Positions 8,807 through 18,145 of a DNA stretch of 64,000 nt are shown here, piece after piece (positions within the stretch are counted from its first letter, which is position 1; each line of letters opens with the position of its first letter). The position numbers were made by a program, and so were the translations under genes. Origin of the DNA: Bacteroidia bacterium (GTDB lineage Bacteria; Bacteroidota; Bacteroidia; NS11-12g; UBA9320); assembly GCA_028339355.1 (NCBI GenBank), contig JAOLBX010000003.1, positions 62,001 through 126,000 on the forward strand, read 5' to 3'. The notes beneath the pieces were generated by a model that worked only from the letters and a program-made list of their open reading frames with translations, did not search any database and was not told the DNA's origin.

Positions 8807-11355
8807 GACCGTATCTTATAGTTCTTACTCTATTCATTTTAAGCATTTCTAAAGCACAAGTGTCTGATGATTTTTCAGATGGTAACTTTACAGCAAACCC
8901 CGATTGGGGTGGGGATGCTGATAAGTTCACCTTAGACAATGGGGAACTTAGAAGCAACAGTAATATGGTTTCAGATGTATTTTATCTCAGCACTCAAAGC
9001 ACGTTGGCCAAAGGAGACTTAGAATGGCGATTTAGAATAAACTTAAAACTTAGCACCTCTGGAGCAAATTATACAGATGTATATCTGATGGCAGATAATG
9101 AAAACCTAGAAAAAGTGCTAAACGGATATTTTATAAGAGTTGGAAATACTAAGGATGAAATATCCCTCTACAAAGTATTGGGAGGAACACAAACTCAGCT
9201 TACCAATGGTACAGATGGGAAAACGCATAACAAAGACATAATCGTAAAGGTAACCAAAGGCTCCTTTGGTTCTTGGGCTGTAAGTGCTGACTATACTGCT
9301 GGTACAACATTCGAGAATGAAGGAACTGCAACAGACAACGATATCACAACGAGCAGTCATTTTGGTTTTCTCATAAAGCAAAGCACTTCTAGTTTTCATC
9401 TCAAACATTTTTTTGATGACATATATGTAGGACCGCAGATAGTAGAGAAAAAGAAACCTTCGATAAACTCTGCTAATGCCTTTAACGATAGTGTAATTGT
9501 ACTTACTGCGGATGAATTAGTCAATACATTTGGCACCTCATTTTTATTGAATAATGGCTATGGCAGCCCTAGCAGCGTGCAAGTGGATGGATCGACCATC
9601 ACACTTACGTATGCTACCAAATTTTTAAATAATAGCTATGAATTGAACATTACGATGCTGTCTGACTTAAAGGGCAATCTTCTAGATACTCTTCTGAAAT
9701 TTGACTATTTCAAAGCAAGCACCCCTTCCAAAGGAGACATTCTTATTTCTGAAATATTTGCAGACCCAACCCCGTCTGTCGGTTTACCCGAGCTGGAGTA
9801 CATCGAGCTATACAATGCGAGTTCACGATTTATGTCTTTAGAAAATTTGACTTTTAGTGATGGAGGCAACCCAGCAGTTTTCCCTAAAATAAACATTGCT
9901 CCTGGGGCTTATCTTATTGTAAAAAAGCTTGTTGAGGAAACACAGTACGCGAGTTTTGGCGATGCAATTGGACTGAGTGGATTTCCTGCATTAAACAATA
10001 GCGGAGATAGGCTTTCGATAAGAAGTCCCGAAGGGGAAATTATTGACTCTGTAAGCTACACCACAAAATACTATCATGACGAAATAAAGCGACAAGGAGG
10101 GTACTCCTTAGAATTAACAGATTTTACAAGTTTTTGCGGAGAAATAGATAATTGGACTGCGAGCACAGATGCGACAGGCGGAACTCCTGGAAAACAAAAT
10201 TCTGTTTTAGGATTAAACCCTGATCAAGAAGCACCTGAAATATTGTCTGTAGTTATTTCTGCAAAAAATGAAATAAAGATAACCTTAGATGAAAACTTAT
10301 ATCCAAGTCTTGTTGTCAATATGGATAATTTTATGCTTGAAGGAGATGCTTCAAATCCAGTTAGTATATTAGAAAACAAGGTGGAACATACGCTTACACT
10401 ATCATTTATAGATGATTTTGAGGCAAATAGAAAATACTCCTTGCTCATCAATAATCTTTCTGATTGCAAAGGGAATGGTAAAACGTTGGTTACAAAAGAA
10501 ATAGTGTCGACTGAAAGAGCCGTGACAGGAGATATACTTATTAATGAACTTCTTTTTAATCCAAAAAACGATGGAGTAGATTTCGTAGAATTATATAATA
10601 ATAGCGAAAAATATATCGACTTAAAGGATCATAGCATGGCAAGGTTTGTGATCGAACGAAAAGACGAAAAACAGATTTCAGATGTAACGTTTATTGTGTA
10701 TCCTCATCAATTCACTTTACTAACTACAGACAGCACTAGCACCAAAAGTGACTATGCTAGCACTAAAAACCTTTTCCAAGTCTCTTCATTACCTTCTTTG
10801 AGTAACGATGCAGGCACAGTACTTCTACTAGATGAGTTTGGAATAGCGTTAGATTCCGTTCCTTATTCAGAAGACCAGCATTTTGAACTACTAAACGATG
10901 TTGATGGTGTGAGTTTAGAGCGAATATCCTTCAAAGGGAAAAGCTACAATCCTACAAACTGGCATTCTGCTAGCAGTAGTGTAGGATTTGCCACACCAGG
11001 GTATCAAAACTCTCAATTTATAGACTTATCTATATCTACTTCAAGTTTTACATTAGAAAGTAAAACTATCAGTCCAGATGGAGATGGACACCAAGATGTG
11101 CTCTCACTTACCTACTCTACAGATTCTCAGGGCCACGTTCTCAATGGGTATGTTTTTGATTTATCAGGGAGACTAGTGTATCAAGCTTTCAATAACGAAA
11201 CATTGGGTAATAATGGAGTGCTTAATTGGGATGGAATAAAAGAAAACGGTATAAAGACCGCGATAGGTAATTACATTTTACTGCTCGAAACTTTTAACCT
11301 AGATGGGAAAGTCACTAAGAAGAAACTTGCATTCAGTATTGTTGGAGTATTTTAA
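8803..11355 (+). CDS. Secreted lamin-tail-domain protein with FlgD-like C-terminal domain
   Basis: An 850-residue exported protein with a signal peptide at residues 1-19 ending SKAQ. Residues ~20-210 resemble a lectin/laminin-G-like domain. Bacterial Ig-like (Big_5-type) modules sit near 215-305 and 475-565. Two lamin-tail domains follow: GDILISEIFADPTPSVG near 308 and GDILINELLFNPKNDGVDF near 572. The last ~110 residues contain SPDGDGHQDVLSL and a NWDG turn like FlgD/CHU_C-type domains, probably a T9SS sorting domain. It is probably surface or extracellular; the substrate is unknown. Confidence 0.85.
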   Translation: MRPYLIVLTLFILSISKAQVSDDFSDGNFTANPDWGGDADKFTLDNGELRSNSNMVSDVFYLSTQSTLAKGDLEWRFRINLKLSTSGANYTDVYLMADNENLEKVLNGYFIRVGNTKDEISLYKVLGGTQTQLTNGTDGKTHNKDIIVKVTKGSFGSWAVSADYTAGTTFENEGTATDNDITTSSHFGFLIKQSTSSFHLKHFFDDIYVGPQIVEKKKPSINSANAFNDSVIVLTADELVNTFGTSFLLNNGYGSPSSVQVDGSTITLTYATKFLNNSYELNITMLSDLKGNLLDTLLKFDYFKASTPSKGDILISEIFADPTPSVGLPELEYIELYNASSRFMSLENLTFSDGGNPAVFPKINIAPGAYLIVKKLVEETQYASFGDAIGLSGFPALNNSGDRLSIRSPEGEIIDSVSYTTKYYHDEIKRQGGYSLELTDFTSFCGEIDNWTASTDATGGTPGKQNSVLGLNPDQEAPEILSVVISAKNEIKITLDENLYPSLVVNMDNFMLEGDASNPVSILENKVEHTLTLSFIDDFEANRKYSLLINNLSDCKGNGKTLVTKEIVSTERAVTGDILINELLFNPKNDGVDFVELYNNSEKYIDLKDHSMARFVIERKDEKQISDVTFIVYPHQFTLLTTDSTSTKSDYASTKNLFQVSSLPSLSNDAGTVLLLDEFGIALDSVPYSEDQHFELLNDVDGVSLERISFKGKSYNPTNWHSASSSVGFATPGYQNSQFIDLSISTSSFTLESKTISPDGDGHQDVLSLTYSTDSQGHVLNGYVFDLSGRLVYQAFNNETLGNNGVLNWDGIKENGIKTAIGNYILLLETFNLDGKVTKKKLAFSIVGVF

Positions 11356-11413
11356 TATCTCTCCCAGACATCCGCACTATTTAATTTAACAAAACCACTC
11401 TTTAGAATAAAAT

Positions 11414-12220
11414 ATGCTCACCACCGAATCAACATCTCATCACGAGGACTTAGATAAAAAAACAACTTTGGAACTTCTCCGAGGTATGAACCAAGAAGAC
11501 AAAACAGTACCTCTGGCTATTGAAAAAGAACTAAAAAACATACAATCACTTATAGACGCAGCATACAAAAAAATGCTAAACGGTGGCAGACTCTTCTATA
11601 TAGGAAGCGGAACCAGTGGCAGGTTAGGAATAGTAGACGCGAGCGAGTGCCCACCAACCTACGGAGTGCCTCATGGACTCGTAGTGGGTATTATAGCAGG
11701 TGGGCATCCAGCTATACTCAAAGCAGTAGAAAATGCAGAAGACGACCCACTTCAAGGGTGGTATGACTTACAAGAACACAGCATTAGCAAACGTGATTTT
11801 GTAATAGGCATTAGTGCCAGTGGTACTGCTCCGTACATCATAGGAGCGGTAGAACAATGCATCGCAAACAATGTGCCTTGCGGAGCAATAGCCTGCAATA
11901 AAGAAAGTCAGATTGGCAAAATCGCCGACCATAGAATAGAGGTTGTAGTAGGTCCAGAATTTGTAACTGGAAGTACACGCATGAAAAGTGGAACCGCTCA
12001 GAAACTAATACTCAATATGATTAGTACTAGCTTAATGATAAAACTAGGTCACGTTCAAGGTAACAGTATGGTAGATATGCAACTGAGCAATAAGAAACTA
12101 GTTATCCGTGGTACACGAATGATAATGGAGCAAACGGGACTTGACGAGCACACAGCTAAAGACCTATTAGTAAAGCACGGGAGTGTAAGAAAAGCAGTGG
12201 AGAGTATCCAAGCATGGTAA
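11414..12220 (+). CDS. murQ: N-acetylmuramic acid 6-phosphate etherase
   Basis: Cytoplasmic etherase that splits D-lactate from MurNAc-6-phosphate, giving GlcNAc-6-phosphate during cell-wall recycling. The SIS-fold motifs are clear: GSGTSGRLGIVDASECPPTY near residue 65, GISASGTAPYI near 135 and EFVTGSTRMKSGTAQKL near 180. At 268 residues it is slightly shorter than the usual ~300. No MurNAc transporter or kinase gene is next to it, so the phosphorylated substrate must come from genes elsewhere. Confidence 0.95.
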   Translation: MLTTESTSHHEDLDKKTTLELLRGMNQEDKTVPLAIEKELKNIQSLIDAAYKKMLNGGRLFYIGSGTSGRLGIVDASECPPTYGVPHGLVVGIIAGGHPAILKAVENAEDDPLQGWYDLQEHSISKRDFVIGISASGTAPYIIGAVEQCIANNVPCGAIACNKESQIGKIADHRIEVVVGPEFVTGSTRMKSGTAQKLILNMISTSLMIKLGHVQGNSMVDMQLSNKKLVIRGTRMIMEQTGLDEHTAKDLLVKHGSVRKAVESIQAW

Positions 12221-12242
12221 TCTTCTTATAATTACCCAGCTA

Positions 12243-12263
12243 ATCCCAGTTTGTAACTGGGAT
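12243..12263. repeat. REP-like 9-bp hairpin with 3-base loop
   Basis: ATCCCAGTT and AACTGGGAT form a perfect 9-bp stem around TGT. It lies 22 bases after murQ and has no T-run, so it is not a classic terminator. The shape resembles the short palindromes (REP) scattered in many Bacteroidota intergenic regions. That assignment is inference, since only one copy lies in this window. Confidence 0.45.
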
Positions 12264-12761
12264 TTCAATCGCTGAGAAGTCACAAGCCCATCTTGTCCCT
12301 CATACGGGATGACTCGGCATAAGGGAATAATCCAAATCTCTTTCATACTTTTTTAAAAAGAAAGTTCAGCATTCTGCTAATCTCTAAACATGAAAACATC
12401 TCGACTACGAGCGGCTGGACTAAATTCTATCAACGGAGGACACTGCGGTGAGGATGGGCGATTTGTGCGAAGTGCAGAGGACTCTAGATTTGTGCGACAA
12501 AAGAACAAAGCAGGGCTATTATAGAATTTCATTTTTTGCAGTCCTTTTTCTAAAAAGAGCGAAAGACTAATGAAGCAATGCTAAAAGTCATTTTATAAAG
12601 TTCTATCCCGTTTATACTATTTTATTTAGGCAATTATCACTACAGCGAAACCATGAAGAGGCATTAACTCAAAATTTCAGTCCGTCTGTGCCTTCTAAAA
12701 AGAAGCTACTTCACAGCATTAAATAAAACATTGACTTAAAAATAAACTTAATCTTAACCCT

Positions 12762-12769
12762 TACCTTTG
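12762..12769 (+). promoter_or_regulatory. -7 promoter element TACCTTTG for the ferredoxin gene
   Basis: TACCTTTG ends 5 bases before the GTG at 12775, which supports GTG as the start and a leaderless or near-leaderless message. No good -33 TTG is seen at the usual distance. Confidence 0.55.
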
Positions 12770-12774
12770 CATTC

Positions 12775-13107
12775 GTGGAAAATTTGATAACCATACACGT
12801 GACAGACCTTGAAGGAACAATTCACGATATTCTTGCTCCTACCGACATGGGGTTTAATGTAATGGAAGCGATTCGTGCCAATGAACTGCCGATAAAAGCT
12901 ACTTGTGGTGGAATGGCAATGTGTGCCACGTGTAATTGCATAGTAAAAAGCGAGCACGACCTTCCAGAAATGTCTGAAGACGAAGAGGCTATGTTAGATG
13001 AAGCTTTTGTTTTAGATCTAGAAGGCAGTAGACTTATGTGCCAAATACCAGTATCCAACACAATAGATGGGCTAAAAATACAAATGGGAGAACTTACAGG
13101 TGACTAA
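12775..13107 (+). CDS. 2Fe-2S ferredoxin, adrenodoxin type
   Basis: A 110-residue electron carrier. Cluster ligands fit the adrenodoxin spacing: Cys44-x5-Cys50-x2-Cys53, then Cys89 in LMCQIP; Cys55 is extra. The acidic stretch LPEMSEDEEAMLDEA is typical of this type and docks to partner reductases or oxygenases. It starts with GTG, with a -7 element 5 bases upstream. Its TAA overlaps the next ATG (TAATG). The redox partner is not identifiable here. Confidence 0.92.
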   Translation: MENLITIHVTDLEGTIHDILAPTDMGFNVMEAIRANELPIKATCGGMAMCATCNCIVKSEHDLPEMSEDEEAMLDEAFVLDLEGSRLMCQIPVSNTIDGLKIQMGELTGD

Positions 13108-13601
13108 TGAGTATTGAAATAAGAGAAGCTCAAGAGTCTGACGCTACCGCTATCGTAACGATATACAATCACTACATAGTAGAATCCACAGCTACTTTCG
13201 ACACCACGCCTCTAGGAAAAGATCATTTTCTTAGAAAAATAAAAAGCATTAAAAAAAACTTCCCATTTCTAGTAGTCACTGAGCATGACAAGGTGATAGG
13301 TTATGCATATGCCACCAGTTGGAATATACGAGCTGCATATAAACATACTGCCGAAACAACTATCTACATAGACCCTATTCAAAAAGGCAATGGAATAGGT
13401 CTCAGATTGTACAATGCCTTACTCTCTTCTTTACCACTTTACGACATAGTAACTGCGATAGGTGGCATAACTATACCCAATGAAGCGAGTGAGAAACTGC
13501 ACGAAAAACTGGGTTTTGAAAAAGTTGCTCATTTCAAAAATGTAGGATTCAAATTTGATCAATGGTTAGATGTAGGATACTGGCAAAAAAACGTGATATA
13601 G
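13107..13601 (+). CDS. GNAT N-acetyltransferase, phosphinothricin/methionine-sulfone acetyltransferase-like
   Basis: A 164-residue acetyl-CoA-dependent acetyltransferase. The acetyl-CoA loop appears as IQKGNGIGLRLYNALL near residue 90. The N terminus IREAQESDATAIVTIYNHYI and the late NEASEKLHEKLGFEKV match the Pat/MnaT group, which acetylates small amino-acid-like amines such as phosphinothricin or methionine sulfone. The actual substrate is unknown. It is coupled to the ferredoxin gene by a TAATG overlap. Confidence 0.88.
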   Translation: MSIEIREAQESDATAIVTIYNHYIVESTATFDTTPLGKDHFLRKIKSIKKNFPFLVVTEHDKVIGYAYATSWNIRAAYKHTAETTIYIDPIQKGNGIGLRLYNALLSSLPLYDIVTAIGGITIPNEASEKLHEKLGFEKVAHFKNVGFKFDQWLDVGYWQKNVI

Positions 13602-13662
13602 ACCTTCGTTTTTATGCTGAAATCAGACAGATTAAATTATCTCATATTTTTAAGACATTTAT

Positions 13663-13692
13663 TTGAATAGTTGAGGTAAAATGGTACTTTTG
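13663..13692 (+). promoter_or_regulatory. Promoter of the rplM operon: TTG-N19-TACTTTTG
   Basis: A -33 TTG at 13663-13665 and a -7 TACTTTTG at 13685-13692 are spaced by 19 bases, one of the cleanest matches to the Bacteroidota consensus in the window. Transcription would begin shortly before 13700, about 25-30 bases ahead of the rplM GTG at 13726. Confidence 0.7.
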
Positions 13693-13725
13693 CACCCCGA
13701 TTTTTTAGAACATAAAAATTTTATT

Positions 13726-14169
13726 GTGGATACATTATCATACAAAACCATATCAGCTAACAGCAAAACTGTAGACAAACAGTGGGTTGTAGTTGACGCT
13801 GAAGGTAAAACGCTAGGTCGTTTTTGCTCAGAGATCGCTAAGGTACTTAGAGGCAAAAACAAGACAAATTACACACCGCACGTAGACTGTGGTGACAACG
13901 TAATAGTAATCAACGCTGAAAAAATTACTATGACAGGTAATAAAATGGATGTGAAAGAATACCAAACATTCAGTGGTTACCCAGGAGGTAGACGAGTAGC
14001 ATTAGCTAAAGATCTTTTAGCTAGAAAACCAAAAGACCTTATAGAACGAGGTGTTAGAGGAATGTTGCCTAAAAACCGTCTTGGTAGAAAACTATTTACA
14101 AACATGCACGTGTTTGTAGGTAACGAGCACCCTCATGTTGCTCAAAAACCAACCAAATTAGAGATTTAA
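13726..14169 (+). CDS. rplM: 50S ribosomal protein L13
   Basis: Large-subunit ribosomal protein, 147 residues from a GTG start (DTLSYKTISAN). The open frame reaches an ATG at 13681, but that ATG lies before the -7 element. The GTG start gives the usual Bacteroidota N terminus. Core motifs are GKTLGRFCSEIAKVLRGK, NYTPHVDCGD and RGMLPKNRLGRKL. It is followed after 7 bases by rpsI, as in most bacteria. Confidence 0.95.
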   Translation: MDTLSYKTISANSKTVDKQWVVVDAEGKTLGRFCSEIAKVLRGKNKTNYTPHVDCGDNVIVINAEKITMTGNKMDVKEYQTFSGYPGGRRVALAKDLLARKPKDLIERGVRGMLPKNRLGRKLFTNMHVFVGNEHPHVAQKPTKLEI

Positions 14170-14176
14170 TAATTAT

Positions 14177-14563
14177 ATGGACGTTATAAATACAATAGGG
14201 AGAAGAAAATCATCAGTAGCTCGTATTTACATGAGTGAAGGTAAAGGTACTATTACGGTAAACAACAGACCGTTAGAAGAGTACTTTGCTTCTCAAGAGT
14301 CAGTATACTATGTTAATTTGCCACTTGCTACTTGTGAGGCCACAGGCAAATATGACATAAAGGTAAACGTAGATGGTGGTGGTACTACCGGACAAGCAGA
14401 TGCTATCAAACTTGCAATTGCAAGAGCCTTAGTAAAAGTGGATGCCGATAACAAACCAGCATTGAGAGCAGAAGGTCTTATGACTAGAGATTCTCGTTCA
14501 GTAGAGCGTAAGAAGCCAGGTCAACCAAAAGCAAGAAAGAAAACACAATTCAGTAAGCGTTAA
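14177..14563 (+). CDS. rpsI: 30S ribosomal protein S9
   Basis: Small-subunit protein of 128 residues. It has the N-terminal IGRRKSSVARIYM motif and the basic C-terminal tail ending KARKKTQFSKR, whose last Arg reaches the P-site tRNA in known ribosomes. It lies 7 bases after rplM and 4 bases before rpsB, in one operon. Confidence 0.97.
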   Translation: MDVINTIGRRKSSVARIYMSEGKGTITVNNRPLEEYFASQESVYYVNLPLATCEATGKYDIKVNVDGGGTTGQADAIKLAIARALVKVDADNKPALRAEGLMTRDSRSVERKKPGQPKARKKTQFSKR

Positions 14564-14567
14564 TACC

Positions 14568-15374
14568 ATGGCAGTAAGTACAGAAAAATTATTAGAAGCT
14601 GGCGTCCACTTTGGACACCTTACCAGTAAGTGGAATCCTAAAATGGCACCATATATCTTTATGGAGCAAAATGGGATACACATTATAGATCTTAATAAAA
14701 CTTCAGCTAAACTTGAAGAGGCTAAGCATGCAATAGCAAATATTGCACGTACAGGACGTAAAGTTATGTATGTAGCTACTAAGAAACAAGCCAAAGAGTT
14801 TGTAGAAGAGAGTGCTAAAAAAGTAAATATGCCTTTTGCTAGCCAAAGATGGTTAGGAGGTATGCTTACCAATTTTGCTACAGTTCGTAAGTCTATCAAG
14901 AAAATGCAATCCATCGAAAAAATGAAAAGCGATGGAACCTTCGAAAACATGAACAAGAAGGAGCGTTTGATGAAGACTCGTGAGCAAGAAAAATTGCAAA
15001 GAGTGCTTGGTGGTATCGAAGATCTTAACAGACTTCCTGCTGCACTTTTCATTGTAGATATCAAAAGAGAGCATATCGCAGTGAAAGAAGCTCAAAAACT
15101 TAATATTCCAATTTTTGCGATTGTAGATACGAACTCAGATCCTACTAAAGTGGATTTCCCAATCCCAGGAAATGATGATTCTGCAAAGTCACTACACATT
15201 CTTATCACTGAGGTGACAGATGCTATAGCAGGTGGACTACAAGAAAGAGCTCAAGCTAAAGAGCAGGCCAAAAAAGATAAAGATGAAGCAGATATAGCAA
15301 AAGAAGAAGCAGCAGAGGCAAAAGCGGCAGCAAAGGCAGCTGAAGCATCAGAAAGTCCAGCTCCAGAGGCTTAA
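14568..15374 (+). CDS. rpsB: 30S ribosomal protein S2
   Basis: Small-subunit protein of 268 residues, with GVHFGHLTSKWNPKMAPYIF at residues 12-31, QRWLGGMLTNFATV near 94 and IPIFAIVDTNSDPTKVDFPI near 183. The last ~40 residues are an Ala/Glu/Lys-rich extension beyond the S2 core, seen in other Bacteroidota. It sits between rpsI and tsf in the conserved rpsB-tsf pair. Confidence 0.97.
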   Translation: MAVSTEKLLEAGVHFGHLTSKWNPKMAPYIFMEQNGIHIIDLNKTSAKLEEAKHAIANIARTGRKVMYVATKKQAKEFVEESAKKVNMPFASQRWLGGMLTNFATVRKSIKKMQSIEKMKSDGTFENMNKKERLMKTREQEKLQRVLGGIEDLNRLPAALFIVDIKREHIAVKEAQKLNIPIFAIVDTNSDPTKVDFPIPGNDDSAKSLHILITEVTDAIAGGLQERAQAKEQAKKDKDEADIAKEEAAEAKAAAKAAEASESPAPEA

Positions 15375-15426
15375 TCTAAATTATTAGAAACAAGTACAAA
15401 CACATTTTTCATAAACTAATAGAATA

Positions 15427-16260
15427 ATGACAACTATTACAGCGTCTTTAGTAAACAAACTAAGACAAATGACAGGTGCCGGTATGATGGATTGCAAAAA
15501 AGCTTTGCAAGAAACAGACGGAGATATCGATGGAGCAGTAGATGTTCTAAGAAAAAAAGGAGCTGCTAAAGCGGCTAAGAGAGCAGATAGAGATGCTGCT
15601 GAAGGTTTATCAATTGCTAAATCATCAGGTGACAATACATTTGGTATAGTAGTAGAGGTGAACTGTGAAACTGATTTTGTTGCTAAGAATGATGACTTCA
15701 GTGCATTTGCACACAGCATTGCAGATTACGCTTTAGAAAATAAAGTAGCAGATAAAGATGCTCTACTAGCGACTCCATGGGAAGGAAAAACTCTAGGAGA
15801 AATACTAATAGACAAAACTGCAGTAATCGGTGAAAAAATAGAAGTATCTAATTATGCTCTAGTAGCATCTGAAGGTGTAGCTGCATACAATCACGGTGCT
15901 AACCGTATAGGTGTTTTAGTAGCTTTGAACTCGAATGATGATACTGCACTAAGTGCCGGTGGTGATTTAGCTATGCAAATAGCAGCAATGAATCCAATAG
16001 CAGTGGATGCAGATGCAGTACCTCAGGAGGTAAAAGACAAGGAGTTAAAAATAGGTAGAGAGATAGCTGAACAAGAAGGTAAACCTGAAGTTATGCTAGA
16101 CAAAATAGCTCAAGGTAAACTTCAACGTTACTACAAAGACAACACGCTTATGGCTCAGTCTTTTGTAAAAGACGGTTCTATGAATGTAGCGGCTTTCTTA
16201 AAATCTGTTAACCCAGATCTTAAAGTAAAATCATTTACACGATTCCAATTAGGAGCTTAA
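15427..16260 (+). CDS. tsf: Elongation factor Ts
   Basis: Guanine-nucleotide exchange factor for EF-Tu, 277 residues. The N-terminal UBA domain carries LRQMTGAGMMDCKKALQE. The TDFVAKN motif (near residue 80) is the part that contacts EF-Tu. The C-terminal end AQSFVKDGSMNV-like segment completes the fold. It is the last gene of the ribosomal operon, followed by a terminator. Confidence 0.97.
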   Translation: MTTITASLVNKLRQMTGAGMMDCKKALQETDGDIDGAVDVLRKKGAAKAAKRADRDAAEGLSIAKSSGDNTFGIVVEVNCETDFVAKNDDFSAFAHSIADYALENKVADKDALLATPWEGKTLGEILIDKTAVIGEKIEVSNYALVASEGVAAYNHGANRIGVLVALNSNDDTALSAGGDLAMQIAAMNPIAVDADAVPQEVKDKELKIGREIAEQEGKPEVMLDKIAQGKLQRYYKDNTLMAQSFVKDGSMNVAAFLKSVNPDLKVKSFTRFQLGA

Positions 16261-16286
16261 TTAAAAAAGGCTAACTAAACTAAAAC

Positions 16287-16323
16287 AAAAAAGGCATTCA
16301 CTTAATTGTGACTGCCTTTTTTG
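16287..16323 (+). terminator. Rho-independent terminator after tsf
   Basis: AAAAAAGGCA pairs with TGCCTTTTTT, with an inner TCAC/GTGA stem and the loop TTAATT. The right arm ends in six T. It closes the rplM-rpsI-rpsB-tsf operon and lies just before the pyrH promoter. Confidence 0.85.
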
Positions 16324-16353
16324 TTGCTCCATAAATTAATCCTCTTAAATTTG
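16324..16353 (+). promoter_or_regulatory. Promoter of pyrH: TTG-N19-TAAATTTG
   Basis: A TTG at 16324-16326 and TAAATTTG at 16346-16353 are spaced by 19 bases, directly behind the tsf terminator. This gives pyrH its own promoter. The ATG at 16362 is 8 bases downstream and the conserved start at 16449 is about 95 bases downstream. Confidence 0.65.
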
Positions 16354-16361
16354 ACCTTTGA

Positions 16362-17156
<795 letters not shown>

Positions 17157-17227
17157 TATACTTCATAAACGCTCGACTCAGGTCGGCAACTTTCTTCAGC
17201 TATGTACTCTCCTGAGTTTCAGAAAAC

Positions 17228-17271
17228 TGACTTCAAATTCTAATTCGTTAACGAATTAGAATTTGAAGTCA
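17228..17271. repeat. Perfect 44-bp palindrome (22 + 22, no spacer)
   Basis: Every base of the left half (17228-17249) pairs with the right half (17250-17271). The centre is GTTAAC and the outer ends are TGACTTC and GAAGTCA. It could form a cruciform or a long RNA hairpin, but it lacks a T-tail. The right arm reads in frame into the start-less open frame that follows. It lies 71 bases after pyrH. A separate 7-base inverted repeat (ACTCAGG at 17176, CCTGAGT at 17211) precedes it. Confidence 0.8.
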
Positions 17272-17591
17272 ATGTAATTACCATTCCTAAATATGATTGG
17301 TTAATATTTGAATGGAGACGAATTTCATGGAATTACAAGGAAGTAAATTTTGACCTTGAGATATATCCTAATTTTGATTCAAAGGACAATCTCATCTCTT
17401 GGAACTTTGGATCAACAGCTTGGCACGATACAGAATTATCGAGATATCATATTCATAAAAGATTTCTCAACCAAATTGAATTGAGTCACTTGATTGAGAA
17501 CTTGACAGATTCATTGACGGAAGCATATAAATATTTAAATGCTATAGAGAAACAAAGCGTACCTAAAGTCTTGGACTTTAAAAGTCACTAA
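17244..17591 (+). pseudogene. Start-less open frame of 115 codons, probable gene remnant
   Basis: An open frame runs from just after an in-frame TAA at 17241 to the TAA at 17589. It has no ATG at all, and no GTG or TTG before about codon 77. Its composition is protein-like (IPKYDWLIFEWRRISW, SWNFGSTAWHDTELSRYHIH, LIENLTDSLTEAYKYLN) and I do not recognise it. The beginning lies inside the 44-bp palindrome, so the true 5' end seems lost or replaced. It overlaps the dcd stop by three bases, convergently. It could be a remnant, or a gene using an unusual start. Confidence 0.45.
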
Positions 17592-18124
17592 AACTTGTTC
17601 TTCCACATCATGCTCTCCACTGGCTTGATTGTACGCTTGTTATATTTTGCGTTTTTCTTCTTGTTGTACATTACCTCCACGTCGCCCTCTACTACAAAAT
17701 AGATCAGTTGACCTATGGGCATACTCTTATATACACGAACCGGCTGAGTAACAGATATCTCAAGTGTCCACGTATTACAAAATCCTACATCGCCTTTTCC
17801 AGCAGTAGCGTGTATATCGATACCTAGACGTCCTGTACTACTTTTACCCTCCAAAAATGGAATGTGTGCATGCGTTTCAGTATACTCCTCCGTTACCCCA
17901 AGATACAATACACCAGGCTGCAGCTCAAAACCCTCAATTGGAATCTCAAAATGTTCGATTTTGTTATGCTCACGGGCGTCTAATACTCGATTAGTGTAGC
18001 AAGCAAGATGCTTACCCAAATGTACATCATAACTATTGGTTCCCAAATCATCCCTATTAAAAGGTTCAATAAGAATAGTGCCTTTATCTATTTCCTCTAA
18101 GATTCGTTTGTCGCTAAGTATCAT
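17588..18124 (-). CDS. dcd: dCTP deaminase
   Basis: A 178-residue enzyme deaminating dCTP to dUTP in the thymidylate pathway. Conserved blocks are LGTNSYDVHL near residue 28, EGKSSTGRLGIDIHATAGKG near 89 (Ser and Arg bind the triphosphate) and GFCNTWTLEI, whose Glu is the catalytic base. Homotrimeric in known members. It is read toward pyrH and followed upstream by the WD40 gene after about 20 bases. Confidence 0.95.
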   Translation of the reverse strand: MILSDKRILEEIDKGTILIEPFNRDDLGTNSYDVHLGKHLACYTNRVLDAREHNKIEHFEIPIEGFELQPGVLYLGVTEEYTETHAHIPFLEGKSSTGRLGIDIHATAGKGDVGFCNTWTLEISVTQPVRVYKSMPIGQLIYFVVEGDVEVMYNKKKNAKYNKRTIKPVESMMWKNKF

Positions 18125-18145
18125 TGGTTCTTAATTGGGTCAATT

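Larger units (their letters stand above)
12221..12774. other. Gene-free stretch with hairpin and short direct repeat
   Basis: About 550 bases with no recognisable gene. It holds the REP-like hairpin at 12243-12263. An 11-base direct repeat GATTTGTGCGA occurs at 12460-12470 and 12487-12497 (27-base period). A 44-codon frame at 12390-12524 contains that repeat as RFVR twice. The end carries the -7 element of the ferredoxin gene. I see no known RNA family here, although a structured RNA around 12400-12530 cannot be excluded. Confidence 0.5.

Noticed and set aside
14498-15064. 188-codon minus-strand frame opposite rpsI/rpsB
   Set aside because: It lies wholly opposite two certain ribosomal protein genes and shows no domain.
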